DNA of 64,000 bases from Desulfuromonadaceae bacterium (GTDB lineage Bacteria; Desulfobacterota; Desulfuromonadia; Geobacterales; Pseudopelobacteraceae): the NCBI GenBank assembly GCA_028688955.1, contig JAQTXD010000001.1, positions 1 through 64,000 of the forward strand. Reading direction: 5' to 3'. A program made the position numbers and the translations under genes. Positions 28,444 to 36,054 of the stretch are shown piece after piece. The notes under the pieces are model-generated. The model searched no databases, had not been told where the DNA came from, and saw nothing but the letters and a program-made list of their open reading frames with translations. Within the stretch, counting starts at the first letter, position 1. Every line of letters begins with the position of its first letter.

Positions 28444-28980
28444 CTATTTCATCAACCCTTCAATGAATGCGACCGCTTCCGGAGAATCCCACGCGAACCC
28501 GCCAATAATTTTTTTAACCAGTACTCCCTGCTTGTCGATTATAAATGATTCCGGAACTCCGGTAATGCCGTACGCTTTTGACGAAATACCACTTTCATCC
28601 AGGTACGTCGGGAGTGAGAAACCGGTCTCTTTGAAAAATGACTCAATTGCAGGCTTGCCGCCTTCATCTATAGAAACAGCAACCATCTGAAACGGCTTGC
28701 CTGCCATAAATGTATTCAGCTTCATCATGGAGGGGATTTCCTCACGACAGGGCGGGCACCAGGTCGCCCAGAAGTTCAGAAGAACTACCTTGCCTTTCAG
28801 ATCAGAAAGTTTCAATGTACTACCGTTGGCAAGTGATTTAACCGTAACATCCGGTGCCGGGCTTTTTTCAGCGGCTACAGAGGATTCATTGCTGACACTC
28901 TTTTTTGGGGCCTCCTGCTTGGTACACGCTGTCAGGGAAACGATCAGACACATAAGTAATAAATAGAAACTTCTCTGCAT
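28444..28980 (-). CDS. TlpA/ResA-like thioredoxin lipoprotein
   Basis: 178 aa. Lipoprotein signal peptide with lipobox LTAC (Cys19). The redoxin domain has the active site WATWCPPCREE and the cis-Pro region ITGVPESFIID, typical of TlpA/ResA proteins that reduce disulphides in the periplasm, for example in apocytochrome c. It is eight bases upstream of ccdA on the same strand, forming a periplasmic reduction module. Confidence 0.92.
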   Translation of the reverse strand: MQRSFYLLLMCLIVSLTACTKQEAPKKSVSNESSVAAEKSPAPDVTVKSLANGSTLKLSDLKGKVVLLNFWATWCPPCREEIPSMMKLNTFMAGKPFQMVAVSIDEGGKPAIESFFKETGFSLPTYLDESGISSKAYGITGVPESFIIDKQGVLVKKIIGGFAWDSPEAVAFIEGLMK

Positions 28981-29044
28981 GAAACCTCCGGAAATCTGTT
29001 CATTAGGATTAGTAACAAAAGGGGAAAGTGCGGTCGGCGCGCAG

Positions 29045-30013
29045 TTATTTACTGCGGGTTACTACATATTCTGACAGACTGATCAGTGCATCTCTGACTG
29101 GTGATGGAGAAAACTGGGCCAGATGGTTTTTACAACTGTCAATATAGGTGTTGGCAACGGTGATAGTATAATCAATGCCGCCATACTTTTTGACAAAGCC
29201 GGAAACCGCCCGGAAATCCTCCAGCGACATTTCATCCTGTTCAATTACAGCCGCTATCACTGCACGCTCGGCATCGCTGCAGTGACGCAGGGTGTGGATA
29301 AGTGGCAGGGTAATTTTCCCCTCTTCAAGATCATGTCCGATACTCTTGCCGAACTCTTCTTCAGTAGCAACATAGTCCAGAATATCATCCATCAGCTGGA
29401 AGGCAATCCCCAAATCCATACCGAAATCCGCCAACGCGCGCTGCTGATGGTGTGGAACGGCTCCAAGAAGAGCCCCAGCCTCACAGGCAGCAGACATGAG
29501 GATGGCAGTCTTTGAACGAACAACTTCCGTATATTTTTCCTCGGTAAGATCAAGTTCTCCGGTGCAGAGCAACTGCATGACCTCACCTTCGGCAATCACG
29601 GTAGTAGCATCCGACAGCGTACGCAGGATTTCAAGGCTGCCGACATCAACCATAAGTGAAAATGATTTTGAAAAAAGAAAATCACCCACGAGCACTGACG
29701 CTTCATTTCCCCAGAGGGTATTTGCAGATGCGATACCTCGACGCAGTGTTGCGCTGTCAACAACATCGTCGTGCAACAATGTTGCCGTGTGAATAAACTC
29801 GATGACACTCGCCAACGGAATGGCTTTGTCAGCAGTATAACCACTCAAGCGGGCAGAAAGTAGAAGCAGAGCCGGCCGGACACGCTTGCCACCGCTGGAC
29901 AGAACGTACTCACCGACTTTACGTATCAGGGGGACGTCTGACTGCAGATCTTTACGGAACTGTTGTTCGACGAGCTTAAGATCTTCACCAATTATATTGA
30001 GTGCTTCCTGCAT
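29045..30013 (-). CDS. Long-chain trans-polyprenyl diphosphate synthase
   Basis: 322 aa, IspB/HepT-like, adding isopentenyl units to an allylic diphosphate to make the side chain of menaquinone. The first Asp-rich motif is LLHDDVVDSATLRRG and the second is FQLMDDILDYV, with the upstream GGKRVRPALLLLSARL. The residues that set chain length are small, consistent with a long product, but the exact length is not readable. It has its own promoter and does not seem cotranscribed with the TlpA gene 65 bases downstream. Confidence 0.93.
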   Translation of the reverse strand: MQEALNIIGEDLKLVEQQFRKDLQSDVPLIRKVGEYVLSSGGKRVRPALLLLSARLSGYTADKAIPLASVIEFIHTATLLHDDVVDSATLRRGIASANTLWGNEASVLVGDFLFSKSFSLMVDVGSLEILRTLSDATTVIAEGEVMQLLCTGELDLTEEKYTEVVRSKTAILMSAACEAGALLGAVPHHQQRALADFGMDLGIAFQLMDDILDYVATEEEFGKSIGHDLEEGKITLPLIHTLRHCSDAERAVIAAVIEQDEMSLEDFRAVSGFVKKYGGIDYTITVANTYIDSCKNHLAQFSPSPVRDALISLSEYVVTRSK

Positions 30014-30044
30014 TATGATAGTTTCCTTTGAGAAAATTCGGCCA

Positions 30045-30074
30045 ATAGTAAAGGAATGGCTTCCGGTTTGTCAA
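30045..30074 (-). promoter_or_regulatory. Promoter of the polyprenyl synthase
   Basis: On the minus strand a perfect TTGACA is followed after 18 bases by TACTAT, about 32 bases before the start codon. Confidence 0.6.
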
Positions 30075-30201
30075 AGCATTTTTGGCAAGGATTTATGCAG
30101 GTTTGCAGGCAGACCGGCATCATCTTTCGGTTGCCAGACGTAACTCCACAGTATATGGTGTTTTACTATATGCAACCATGTGGCACAAAAAGGATCTTTG
30201 T

Positions 30202-31581
30202 ATGAAATTCGATGAACTCCCGATTCCGGAACAGGTGCTTCGCGGCATAGCTGAAACCGGCTTTACGGTCTGCACACCCATCCAGGAACAAACTCTGCCG
30301 ATAACTCTCAACGGAACTGATATTGCCGGCCAAGCGCAAACCGGTACCGGAAAAACAGCTGCATTTCTCATTTCACTTTTCACACGACTGCTTGCACAAA
30401 AAAAACCCGGCGGAAGACCACGGGCTTTGATTCTTGCACCGACACGAGAACTGGTTGTGCAAATTGAGGCCGACGCCAAACAGCTGGGAGTCCACTGCGG
30501 CTTTGCCGTTCAGGCAATTTATGGCGGCGTGGATTACATGAAACAGAAAAATGCACTTCTGGATGGAGCAGATATAATCGTCGGCACTCCGGGACGTTTG
30601 ATCGATTACCTCAAGCAGAAGATATATAGTTTGAAGGATATCGAGGTTCTGGTGATTGACGAGGCTGACCGCATGTTCGATCTTGGCTTCATCGCAGACC
30701 TCCGCTTTATTCTACGTAAATTGCCTCCCTTTGAAAAACGCCAGAACCTGATGTTTTCCGCGACACTCAACCCACGCGTCATGGAACTGGCATATGAGTT
30801 CATGAACTCACCGACAAAAGTTTCAGTAACACCAAAAACAATGACTGCAGAGCGGGTTGAGCAATTGCTGTTTCACTGTTCGAGAAAAGAAAAATTTTCA
30901 CTGCTTTTGGGCCTGCTCCGACGCGATGGCATGGCACGTACCATGATATTCATCAATACAAAGCGGGAAGCAGAGCACCTGCATAACCTCCTTAATGCAA
31001 ACGGATTCCCCTGCAAGGTTATCTCCGGTGATGTCGAACAGCGCAAGCGGATGAAGATTCTTGATGACTTCAAGGATGGAACACTGCCGATTCTGATTGC
31101 GACGGATGTTGCATCACGCGGATTGCATATTGATGGTGTTTCCCATGTTATCAATTATGATCTGCCCCAGGATTGCGAGGATTATGTTCACCGCATCGGT
31201 CGAACCGCCCGTGCCGGTGCCGAAGGAAAAGCCATATCCCTGGCTGACGAAGATGGGGCTTTCTTTCTGGAGGCAATTGAAGAATATATTAAAACGAAAA
31301 TTCCTACAGAGTGGGCTGACGATGATCTGTATGTGCTCGATTATGTTCGAACTTCTCGACCAAAGCGGACGCAGGATATAAAACGGGACAAAGCGTCACC
31401 CGCCAGAACTTCGGACCGGGGAGGTAAAAAGCCTGCTCCCCGGGCCAAACTTCCTACGGCAAAACCTGCAGCAGTAAATGCTGTGTCAGAAACCGGGGAT
31501 GGCGGCGAAAAGAAAAAACGCAAACGAAGAAAGAAAAAACCGGTTGGAGAAAAAATTGTTACTGTTTCAGGTGCGGAGTAG
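30202..31581 (+). CDS. DEAD-box RNA helicase, RhlB/RhlE type
   Basis: 459 aa. It carries all the family motifs: the Q motif (FTVCTPIQEQTLP), motif I AQTGTGKT, Ia PTRELVVQ, Ib TPGRLIDY, II VIDEADRM, III SAT, IV IFINTKREAE, V ATDVASRGLHI and VI HRIGRTARAG. The core is closest in feel to RhlB, which helps RNA decay. A Lys/Arg-rich, low-complexity tail (from about 390, ending KKKRKRRKKKP) probably binds RNA. The start at 30202 has AGGAT seven bases upstream; a longer in-frame start at 30082 has none and reads through non-coding-looking sequence. Confidence 0.93.
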   Translation: MKFDELPIPEQVLRGIAETGFTVCTPIQEQTLPITLNGTDIAGQAQTGTGKTAAFLISLFTRLLAQKKPGGRPRALILAPTRELVVQIEADAKQLGVHCGFAVQAIYGGVDYMKQKNALLDGADIIVGTPGRLIDYLKQKIYSLKDIEVLVIDEADRMFDLGFIADLRFILRKLPPFEKRQNLMFSATLNPRVMELAYEFMNSPTKVSVTPKTMTAERVEQLLFHCSRKEKFSLLLGLLRRDGMARTMIFINTKREAEHLHNLLNANGFPCKVISGDVEQRKRMKILDDFKDGTLPILIATDVASRGLHIDGVSHVINYDLPQDCEDYVHRIGRTARAGAEGKAISLADEDGAFFLEAIEEYIKTKIPTEWADDDLYVLDYVRTSRPKRTQDIKRDKASPARTSDRGGKKPAPRAKLPTAKPAAVNAVSETGDGGEKKKRKRRKKKPVGEKIVTVSGAE

Positions 31582-31595
31582 TTTGGTTTGATTAC

Positions 31596-31624
31596 GGGGG
31601 GCAGGAACAGGCCCCTCTTTTTTT
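31596..31624 (+). terminator. Terminator of the helicase gene
   Basis: GGGGGGC and GCCCC form a GC-rich stem with an eight-base loop, followed by CTCTTTTTTT. It abuts the 3' end of the convergent dehydrogenase gene. Confidence 0.75.
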
Positions 31625-31626
31625 AC

Positions 31627-32607
31627 TTACAGGTACTGAGCATTAACCACATTGATAGGTGTTCCTGCAAGATAGGATGTCACGTTAGCAGTCACTGTTG
31701 CCATCAAACGCTTCCGGGCTGCTAATGAAGCCCATGCGATGTGTGGAGTAAATATACAGTTTGGAGCATTCAGCAGCGGGTTGTCAGCCTGCATAGGTTC
31801 ATGAGCGATGACGTCCAAACCTGCACCAGCGAGTGTGCCGGTACGGAGGGCATGAGCAAGATCCGCCTCATTCACCAATCCGCCACGGGCCAGATTAAGG
31901 AGAAACGCACTCGGTTTCATCAACCCAAGAAGGCGGGCATTGACAAAACCTCCATTTTCAGGTGTCTGTGGGCAATTGAGGCTGATGACATCAGCCGATT
32001 CAAACAACTCTTCTAGCGATACAAAGCGTACTGAATCACCATCACAAACCTGCGGTATGCGCGGAGCATAAGCAATTATGCTCATACCGAAGGCTACTCC
32101 GATACGAGCCACAGCCCGCCCGATTGATCCGTAGCCGACAATCCCAAGGGTCAATCCATCCAGTTCAAGCAGCGGCGTCTTCCAGTAAGAATGATCCGGG
32201 CATTTGATCCATTCCCCCGCTTTCACAGAGGCATCGTGAAGGCCCACGTGCAGAGCCAACTCAAGCAGCAGAGCAAAGGTAGTCTGAGCGACTGATGCGG
32301 TTGAATATGCCGGAACGTTTGAAACAGGAATGCCGAGTCTTCCAGCAGTGATAATATCCACGTTATTGTAGCCGGTTGCCAGCATCGAGATGAATTTAAG
32401 ATTCGGCAACTGTTCGAGCGCTGCTTGATCAAGTTTGACCTTGCTGAGCAGGACTATTTCCGCATCACGAGCCCGCTCCAACTTATTTTCCGGTGACGTA
32501 CGATCATAGATCGTACAACTTCCTACAGTTTCAAGCGATTCCCAGGGATTATCTCCCGGATTGATTGTATAGCCATCAAGAATTACAATTTTTGCCATAT
32601 CTGTCAT
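31627..32607 (-). CDS. D-2-hydroxyacid (glycerate/hydroxypyruvate-type) dehydrogenase
   Basis: 326 aa. NAD-binding motif GYGSIGRAVARIG near residue 155, the catalytic Arg in NLARGGLVNE, the Glu in DVIAHEPM and the His in TPHIAWAS, all as in the D-isomer 2-hydroxyacid dehydrogenase family. The spacing and LAGAGLDV region resemble glycerate dehydrogenase/hydroxypyruvate reductase. Exact substrate unproven. An AGGT site about nine bases upstream supports the ATG at 32607; a second ATG nine bases later has no site of its own. Confidence 0.9.
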   Translation of the reverse strand: MTDMAKIVILDGYTINPGDNPWESLETVGSCTIYDRTSPENKLERARDAEIVLLSKVKLDQAALEQLPNLKFISMLATGYNNVDIITAGRLGIPVSNVPAYSTASVAQTTFALLLELALHVGLHDASVKAGEWIKCPDHSYWKTPLLELDGLTLGIVGYGSIGRAVARIGVAFGMSIIAYAPRIPQVCDGDSVRFVSLEELFESADVISLNCPQTPENGGFVNARLLGLMKPSAFLLNLARGGLVNEADLAHALRTGTLAGAGLDVIAHEPMQADNPLLNAPNCIFTPHIAWASLAARKRLMATVTANVTSYLAGTPINVVNAQYL

Positions 32608-32631
32608 ATGATCTCTACCTGGAAAAATCTG

Positions 32632-32796
32632 TTACACAGCTGCTACTGAAGCTTCTGCGGATTCAGTCTCTGCTTCAACTTCCTGCTCGGAACCGTCACT
32701 GTTCTGCTCACCCTTGCGGGCTTTTTTTTCATCCTTCTTTTTCTGCCGATCCAATTCCTTCTTGCGCTTTTCAAACGAATAATTCGGTTTGGCCAT
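32632..32796 (-). CDS. Small basic-to-acidic conserved protein (MAKPNYSFEKR type)
   Basis: 54 aa from the ATG at 32796, with GGGAG upstream. The sequence starts MAKPNYSFEKRKKELDRQKK, a strongly basic helix seen in many short bacterial proteins of unknown function, and ends in an acidic, Ala/Glu-rich tail. Probably a small nucleic-acid- or ribosome-associated protein, but this is a guess. It sits 24 bases before the dehydrogenase and is probably cotranscribed with it. Confidence 0.7.
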   Translation of the reverse strand: MAKPNYSFEKRKKELDRQKKKDEKKARKGEQNSDGSEQEVEAETESAEASVAAV

Positions 32797-33190
32797 GATA
32801 TCATTTCTCCCGGTTAATAATCTGTCCCTACATTCATCTGCACATTGGTTTTTAACGTACAACCATTATTAAGTGACTTATAACGCACAAATAACATACG
32901 TACTGATTTTAAGTTTTTTTACCTTAGGCAGGAGAAAGGCAGGATCTGGCAGGACACGCAATCTGCATCGCTCAAAACAGTCGTTGCAAGGTAACACCCT
33001 GAGAGGTATCCGGTCAACAGCATTACTAATCCGACAGGCTTTTCTTGCAAACTTGTATGCACTCTTACTGTTTGTGTCCAATTTATCGTCGCAGCGGTCT
33101 TGTTATTTTGGTTAATATTTAGTATGGTCAATCGTCATCCCAATGCCATTTACATTGGAAAATTACATTGACGTGCAACAGGAGTCATGT
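32797..33190. other. 394-base intergenic gap without a recognised gene
   Basis: Between the small basic gene (minus) and the lipoprotein-like gene (plus), so it holds two divergent promoters. I see no convincing ORF, tRNA or riboswitch. It contains a triple direct repeat (32927-32954) and a 6-bp inverted repeat CCAATG...CATTGG (33140-33158) about 30 bases before the next start. A structured leader RNA cannot be excluded. Confidence 0.5.
32927..32954. repeat. Three direct repeats of GGCAGGA
   Basis: GGCAGGA occurs at 32927, 32938 and 32948, i.e. at 11- and 10-base steps, about one DNA turn each. Such phasing is seen in binding sites for regulators, but the same could arise by slippage. Confidence 0.5.
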
Positions 33191-33811
33191 GTGAAGTCAC
33201 TATTTATCGGCATTGTTCTATTGCTATCCTGTTCTCAGGCCTTTGCTAACACTCCATCAGAATTAGATACATACTACCCATTGGAAGTCGGGAGTAATTG
33301 GATATATTCCTACCGGTTGCTCGGGCTGCAGCAACAGAGTGTTAAATCGTATGATGAAGTCCATAAAGGGTATGTATTGGAAACCAAAAGTCGGGCCGGC
33401 GGGAAACATCTCACTGTAGTTCAAAAGAATGAAAAAAGTGTTGATAGAGTTGCTGACATCGGACAGAACGGCGCTTATGTGCCATTAGCCACTGTGCAGG
33501 CCATACTGTCAACTCCTCTTAAAAAGGGTACAACATGGGAATACAGTGACAACGCATCATACAAGCAGGAATTTAAAGTTGTCGGATTTGTAAAAATGAC
33601 TGTTAACGCGGGCAGGTTTTCAAAGGTTTTGAAAATTGAAAAAAGAATTGTCAACCTTAAAGACAAAAACAAAAACAGTGGGAAGTACTTCCTGTATTAT
33701 GCTCCGAACGTCGGGTTAATCAAAGAAGAGTTTTTAGTAAAAGAAGGTGAACGGAGTGCATTGGTAATGGAACTCGCTAGTTTTCATCCTGCAAATAAAC
33801 GGAAAAAATAA
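33191..33811 (+). CDS. Secreted protein of unknown function
   Basis: 206 aa from GTG at 33191, which has CAGGAG six bases upstream; the ATG at 33143 has no site. Signal peptide MKSLFIGIVLLLSCSQAFA with cleavage before Asn20. The mature part is beta-rich (YYPLEVGSNWIYSY, GTTWEYSDN, YFLYYAPNVGLIKEEF). This pattern of a repeated G-x-x-W-x-Y is common in periplasmic proteins that follow the text 'length/weight of input' type, but I cannot name the family. It stands alone between two minus-strand operons. Confidence 0.75.
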   Translation: MKSLFIGIVLLLSCSQAFANTPSELDTYYPLEVGSNWIYSYRLLGLQQQSVKSYDEVHKGYVLETKSRAGGKHLTVVQKNEKSVDRVADIGQNGAYVPLATVQAILSTPLKKGTTWEYSDNASYKQEFKVVGFVKMTVNAGRFSKVLKIEKRIVNLKDKNKNSGKYFLYYAPNVGLIKEEFLVKEGERSALVMELASFHPANKRKK

Positions 33812-33813
33812 CC

Positions 33814-33841
33814 ACGTCGCCCTTATTATCAGAAGCGACGT
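33814..33841. terminator. Hairpin between convergent genes
   Basis: ACGTCGC and GCGACGT form a 7-bp stem with a 14-base loop. On the minus strand it is followed by GGTTATTTTTT. It probably serves the ABC-F gene ending at 33879. Confidence 0.5.
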
Positions 33842-33878
33842 AATAATTCATTTAAATCGGGATGTGGAGTATGCCTTT

Positions 33879-35504
33879 CTATCCGGTGTGATGTGTCTTC
33901 GACAAGTAATAATCATAGTTCCCTTCGTACACTCTCATTTCACCATGATCAATCTCAAAAACCCGATCAACCAGCAATCGTAAAAAATGGCGGTCATGGC
34001 TGACCAGAACAATTGTTCCGCCAAAGTTTTTCAATGTTTCCAGCAGCATCTCACGAGAACGGATATCCAGATGGTTGGTCGGTTCGTCAAGAATGAGAAA
34101 ATTGACCGGACGGGCCAGAATTGTCGCCAAGACCACCCTGCTCTTCTCTCCACCCGATATATTTTCTATTCGTTTGTCAACCGTATCCCCGGAAAAAAGG
34201 AAAGCTCCGAGCAGATTTCGAATCTGGCCGATAGTGGCAAGCGGCATGCAGTCCTGCATGGTTTCAAAGATGGTTTTCTTTGGATCGAGCAAATCCATGG
34301 CGTGTTGGCTGAAATAGCCGACCTCCACGTTAGCTCCAATCGTCACGCATCCATCCGTTGCTTCGGTTTGACCTGCCAGGATTTTAAGAAACGTTGACTT
34401 ACCCGCACCATTGACACCAACAACGGCAACCTTGTTGAGTCGTTTTACCATACCGGTAACGCCATGGAAAACCGGCTTTTCATGGCCATCAGGCGTTATC
34501 CAGACCTTTCCTAAATTTTCAAATGCAGCTACGTCATCACCACTGCGCGGAGGATCGGCAAACCCAAAACGAACGGTGCGCTCTTCAGCCGGAATTTCAA
34601 TCCGCTCGATTTTTTCAAGTTTTTTAACACGGGATTGCACCTGGGCCGCGTGGGAAGCACGGGCGGCAAAGCGGGCGATAAACTCTTCTTCCTTGGCGAG
34701 CATATCCTGCTGCCGCTTGTGCGAAGCAATCAACTGTTCAAGACGGATATCCCGCTCACGTTCATAAAAATCATAATTGCCGCCATAGGTTGTGAGAGTG
34801 GCGTTGTTCACCTCTATAACCCGGGACACAACCCGGTTCATGAAGTCACGGTCATGGCTGGTCATCAGCAGTGCCCCGTTAAATTCGTTAGCAAGCCATT
34901 CCTCAAGCCAGATGATCGATTCAACATCGAGATGGTTAGTCGGTTCGTCAAGCAGCAGGACGTCGGGTTTAAGAGTCAATATACTCGCCAGAGCGATACG
35001 CATTTTCCAACCGCCACTGAACGATTCTACCGGATGATTGTAGCGGTCAGGCCCGATGCCAAGACCGGTGAGAACCGCCTGAGCCCGGGAGTCAAGGTCA
35101 TACCCTTCCATATGCTCAAATTCTTCAACTGCATTTCCGTAGCGTTCCAGAAGCGCGGCCATGTCATCATCGGACTGAGGCTTGCACATGGCAGCCTCCA
35201 TTTCCTTCATCTCCGCCGCCAGTTGCACCGTAGGTCCGCACGTTGCCATAACTTCCTCGAGCGCCGACCGCCCGGACATTTCACCCACATCCTGAGAAAA
35301 ATAGCCGATCGTTGTTTTTTTAGGGAGTATCACCTCGCCCGCATCCGGCTCTTCCTGTCCGGCAATAATGCGAAAAATCGTAGTTTTTCCGGCACCGTTT
35401 GGACCGACCAGGCCGGTATGGGTACCAGGCAGTATCTGACAGGATGCATCCCTAAACAGAATCTGCGAACCATGCTGCCTGGATATATTTGACAATTGAA
35501 TCAT
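33879..35504 (-). CDS. ABC-F family ATPase (ribosome-associated type)
   Basis: 541 aa, two ATP-binding domains in one chain and no membrane segment. Domain 1: Walker A GPNGAGKTT (about 34), signature SFSGGWKMR, Walker B LLLDEPTNHLD. A charged linker (about 245-320, the P-site tRNA interaction motif region). Domain 2: Walker A GVNGAGKST, signature ISGGEKSR, Walker B LILDEPTNHLD. Both sites look intact. ABC-F proteins act on stalled or antibiotic-bound ribosomes. Its ribosome site AGGGAG is good. It follows a 145-aa unknown gene by 36 bases and is part of the same minus-strand run as the YbiT-like ABC-F. Confidence 0.92.
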   Translation of the reverse strand: MIQLSNISRQHGSQILFRDASCQILPGTHTGLVGPNGAGKTTIFRIIAGQEEPDAGEVILPKKTTIGYFSQDVGEMSGRSALEEVMATCGPTVQLAAEMKEMEAAMCKPQSDDDMAALLERYGNAVEEFEHMEGYDLDSRAQAVLTGLGIGPDRYNHPVESFSGGWKMRIALASILTLKPDVLLLDEPTNHLDVESIIWLEEWLANEFNGALLMTSHDRDFMNRVVSRVIEVNNATLTTYGGNYDFYERERDIRLEQLIASHKRQQDMLAKEEEFIARFAARASHAAQVQSRVKKLEKIERIEIPAEERTVRFGFADPPRSGDDVAAFENLGKVWITPDGHEKPVFHGVTGMVKRLNKVAVVGVNGAGKSTFLKILAGQTEATDGCVTIGANVEVGYFSQHAMDLLDPKKTIFETMQDCMPLATIGQIRNLLGAFLFSGDTVDKRIENISGGEKSRVVLATILARPVNFLILDEPTNHLDIRSREMLLETLKNFGGTIVLVSHDRHFLRLLVDRVFEIDHGEMRVYEGNYDYYLSKTHHTG

Positions 35505-35540
35505 TGGTAGAACTCCCTGTTAATTAATGTAGAACAGATG

Positions 35541-35978
35541 TTACCCGAGAGATACCAGCCACACGTAGGGCACCATACCGTAATTCCACGCGAGACAAAG
35601 CCTCCGGTAACCGGAGAAGAGCAATCCTTCCCCGTTGAAGCATATAATTATCGGCGCTTTCAGAACAAGCGAACCGGCACACTGCAATGCATCTTCCATC
35701 CGCGAGTAGTTTTTCCGGTAGCCGCGTTTTGCCCGGGCGCAATAAGTCTGATACTCTTTGAAGGAATGATAGGAAAGCGCTACCGGTATATCACCGATGA
35801 ATCCTCCGCGGGGGTAGGGAACCAGAGTGCCGTATTCAAACCGGGACAGCAGTTGTTCCCAGGATACGGAATGGCTTCCGTACCACTCCTGTTTTGCGGG
35901 ATGGTTGAAAAACTCCCACCGTTCCTCTTCGAGATCAGGCGGCAGCCAGGTAATACCGAGTGTTGAGGATGAAAACAT
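35541..35978 (-). CDS. 145-aa protein of unknown function between two ABC-F genes
   Basis: No family is recognised with confidence. It is aromatic-rich (many Trp, Tyr, Phe) and ends with FSGYRRLCLAWNYGMVPYVW, which has the feel of the ParB/sulfiredoxin-like fold (a Gly-Tyr-Arg-Arg motif in a small domain). There is no signal peptide. A GGAGA site lies seven bases before the ATG, and the gene shares strand and spacing with the ABC-F gene after it. An opposite-strand reading frame of nearly equal length covers the same DNA; I chose this one because of its ribosome site and context. Confidence 0.62.
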   Translation of the reverse strand: MFSSSTLGITWLPPDLEEERWEFFNHPAKQEWYGSHSVSWEQLLSRFEYGTLVPYPRGGFIGDIPVALSYHSFKEYQTYCARAKRGYRKNYSRMEDALQCAGSLVLKAPIIICFNGEGLLFSGYRRLCLAWNYGMVPYVWLVSLG

Positions 35979-35998
35979 TGCATCTCCACGATATACAT

Positions 35999-36030
35999 AA
36001 AGCCACAGAGAATGAGATCTCTGTGGCTTT
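35999..36030 (-). terminator. Perfect-stem terminator after the YbiT-like gene
   Basis: AAAGCCACAGAGA and TCTCTGTGGCTTT form a perfect 13-bp stem with a six-base loop. The stem itself supplies a short A/T run on both strands, so it may work in either direction. It lies between the YbiT-like gene and the 145-aa gene. Confidence 0.8.
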
Positions 36031-36054
36031 AACCATTCATTGGAATAACAGCTC

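Noticed and set aside
30082-30201. Extended N-terminus of the DEAD-box helicase
   Set aside because: The upstream ATG has no ribosome site and the added residues do not fit the family, which starts at MKFDELPIP.
32873-33115. Short frames on both strands in the 394-base gap
   Set aside because: Low-quality sequences without ribosome sites or recognisable features.
34635-35492. 285-aa plus-strand reading frame across an ABC-F gene
   Set aside because: Antisense to intact ABC-F motifs; a shadow of a GC-balanced gene.
35538-35966. 142-aa plus-strand reading frame
   Set aside because: It competes with the 145-aa minus-strand gene, which has a GGAGA site and operon context. I preferred the latter but could not run a coding-bias test.
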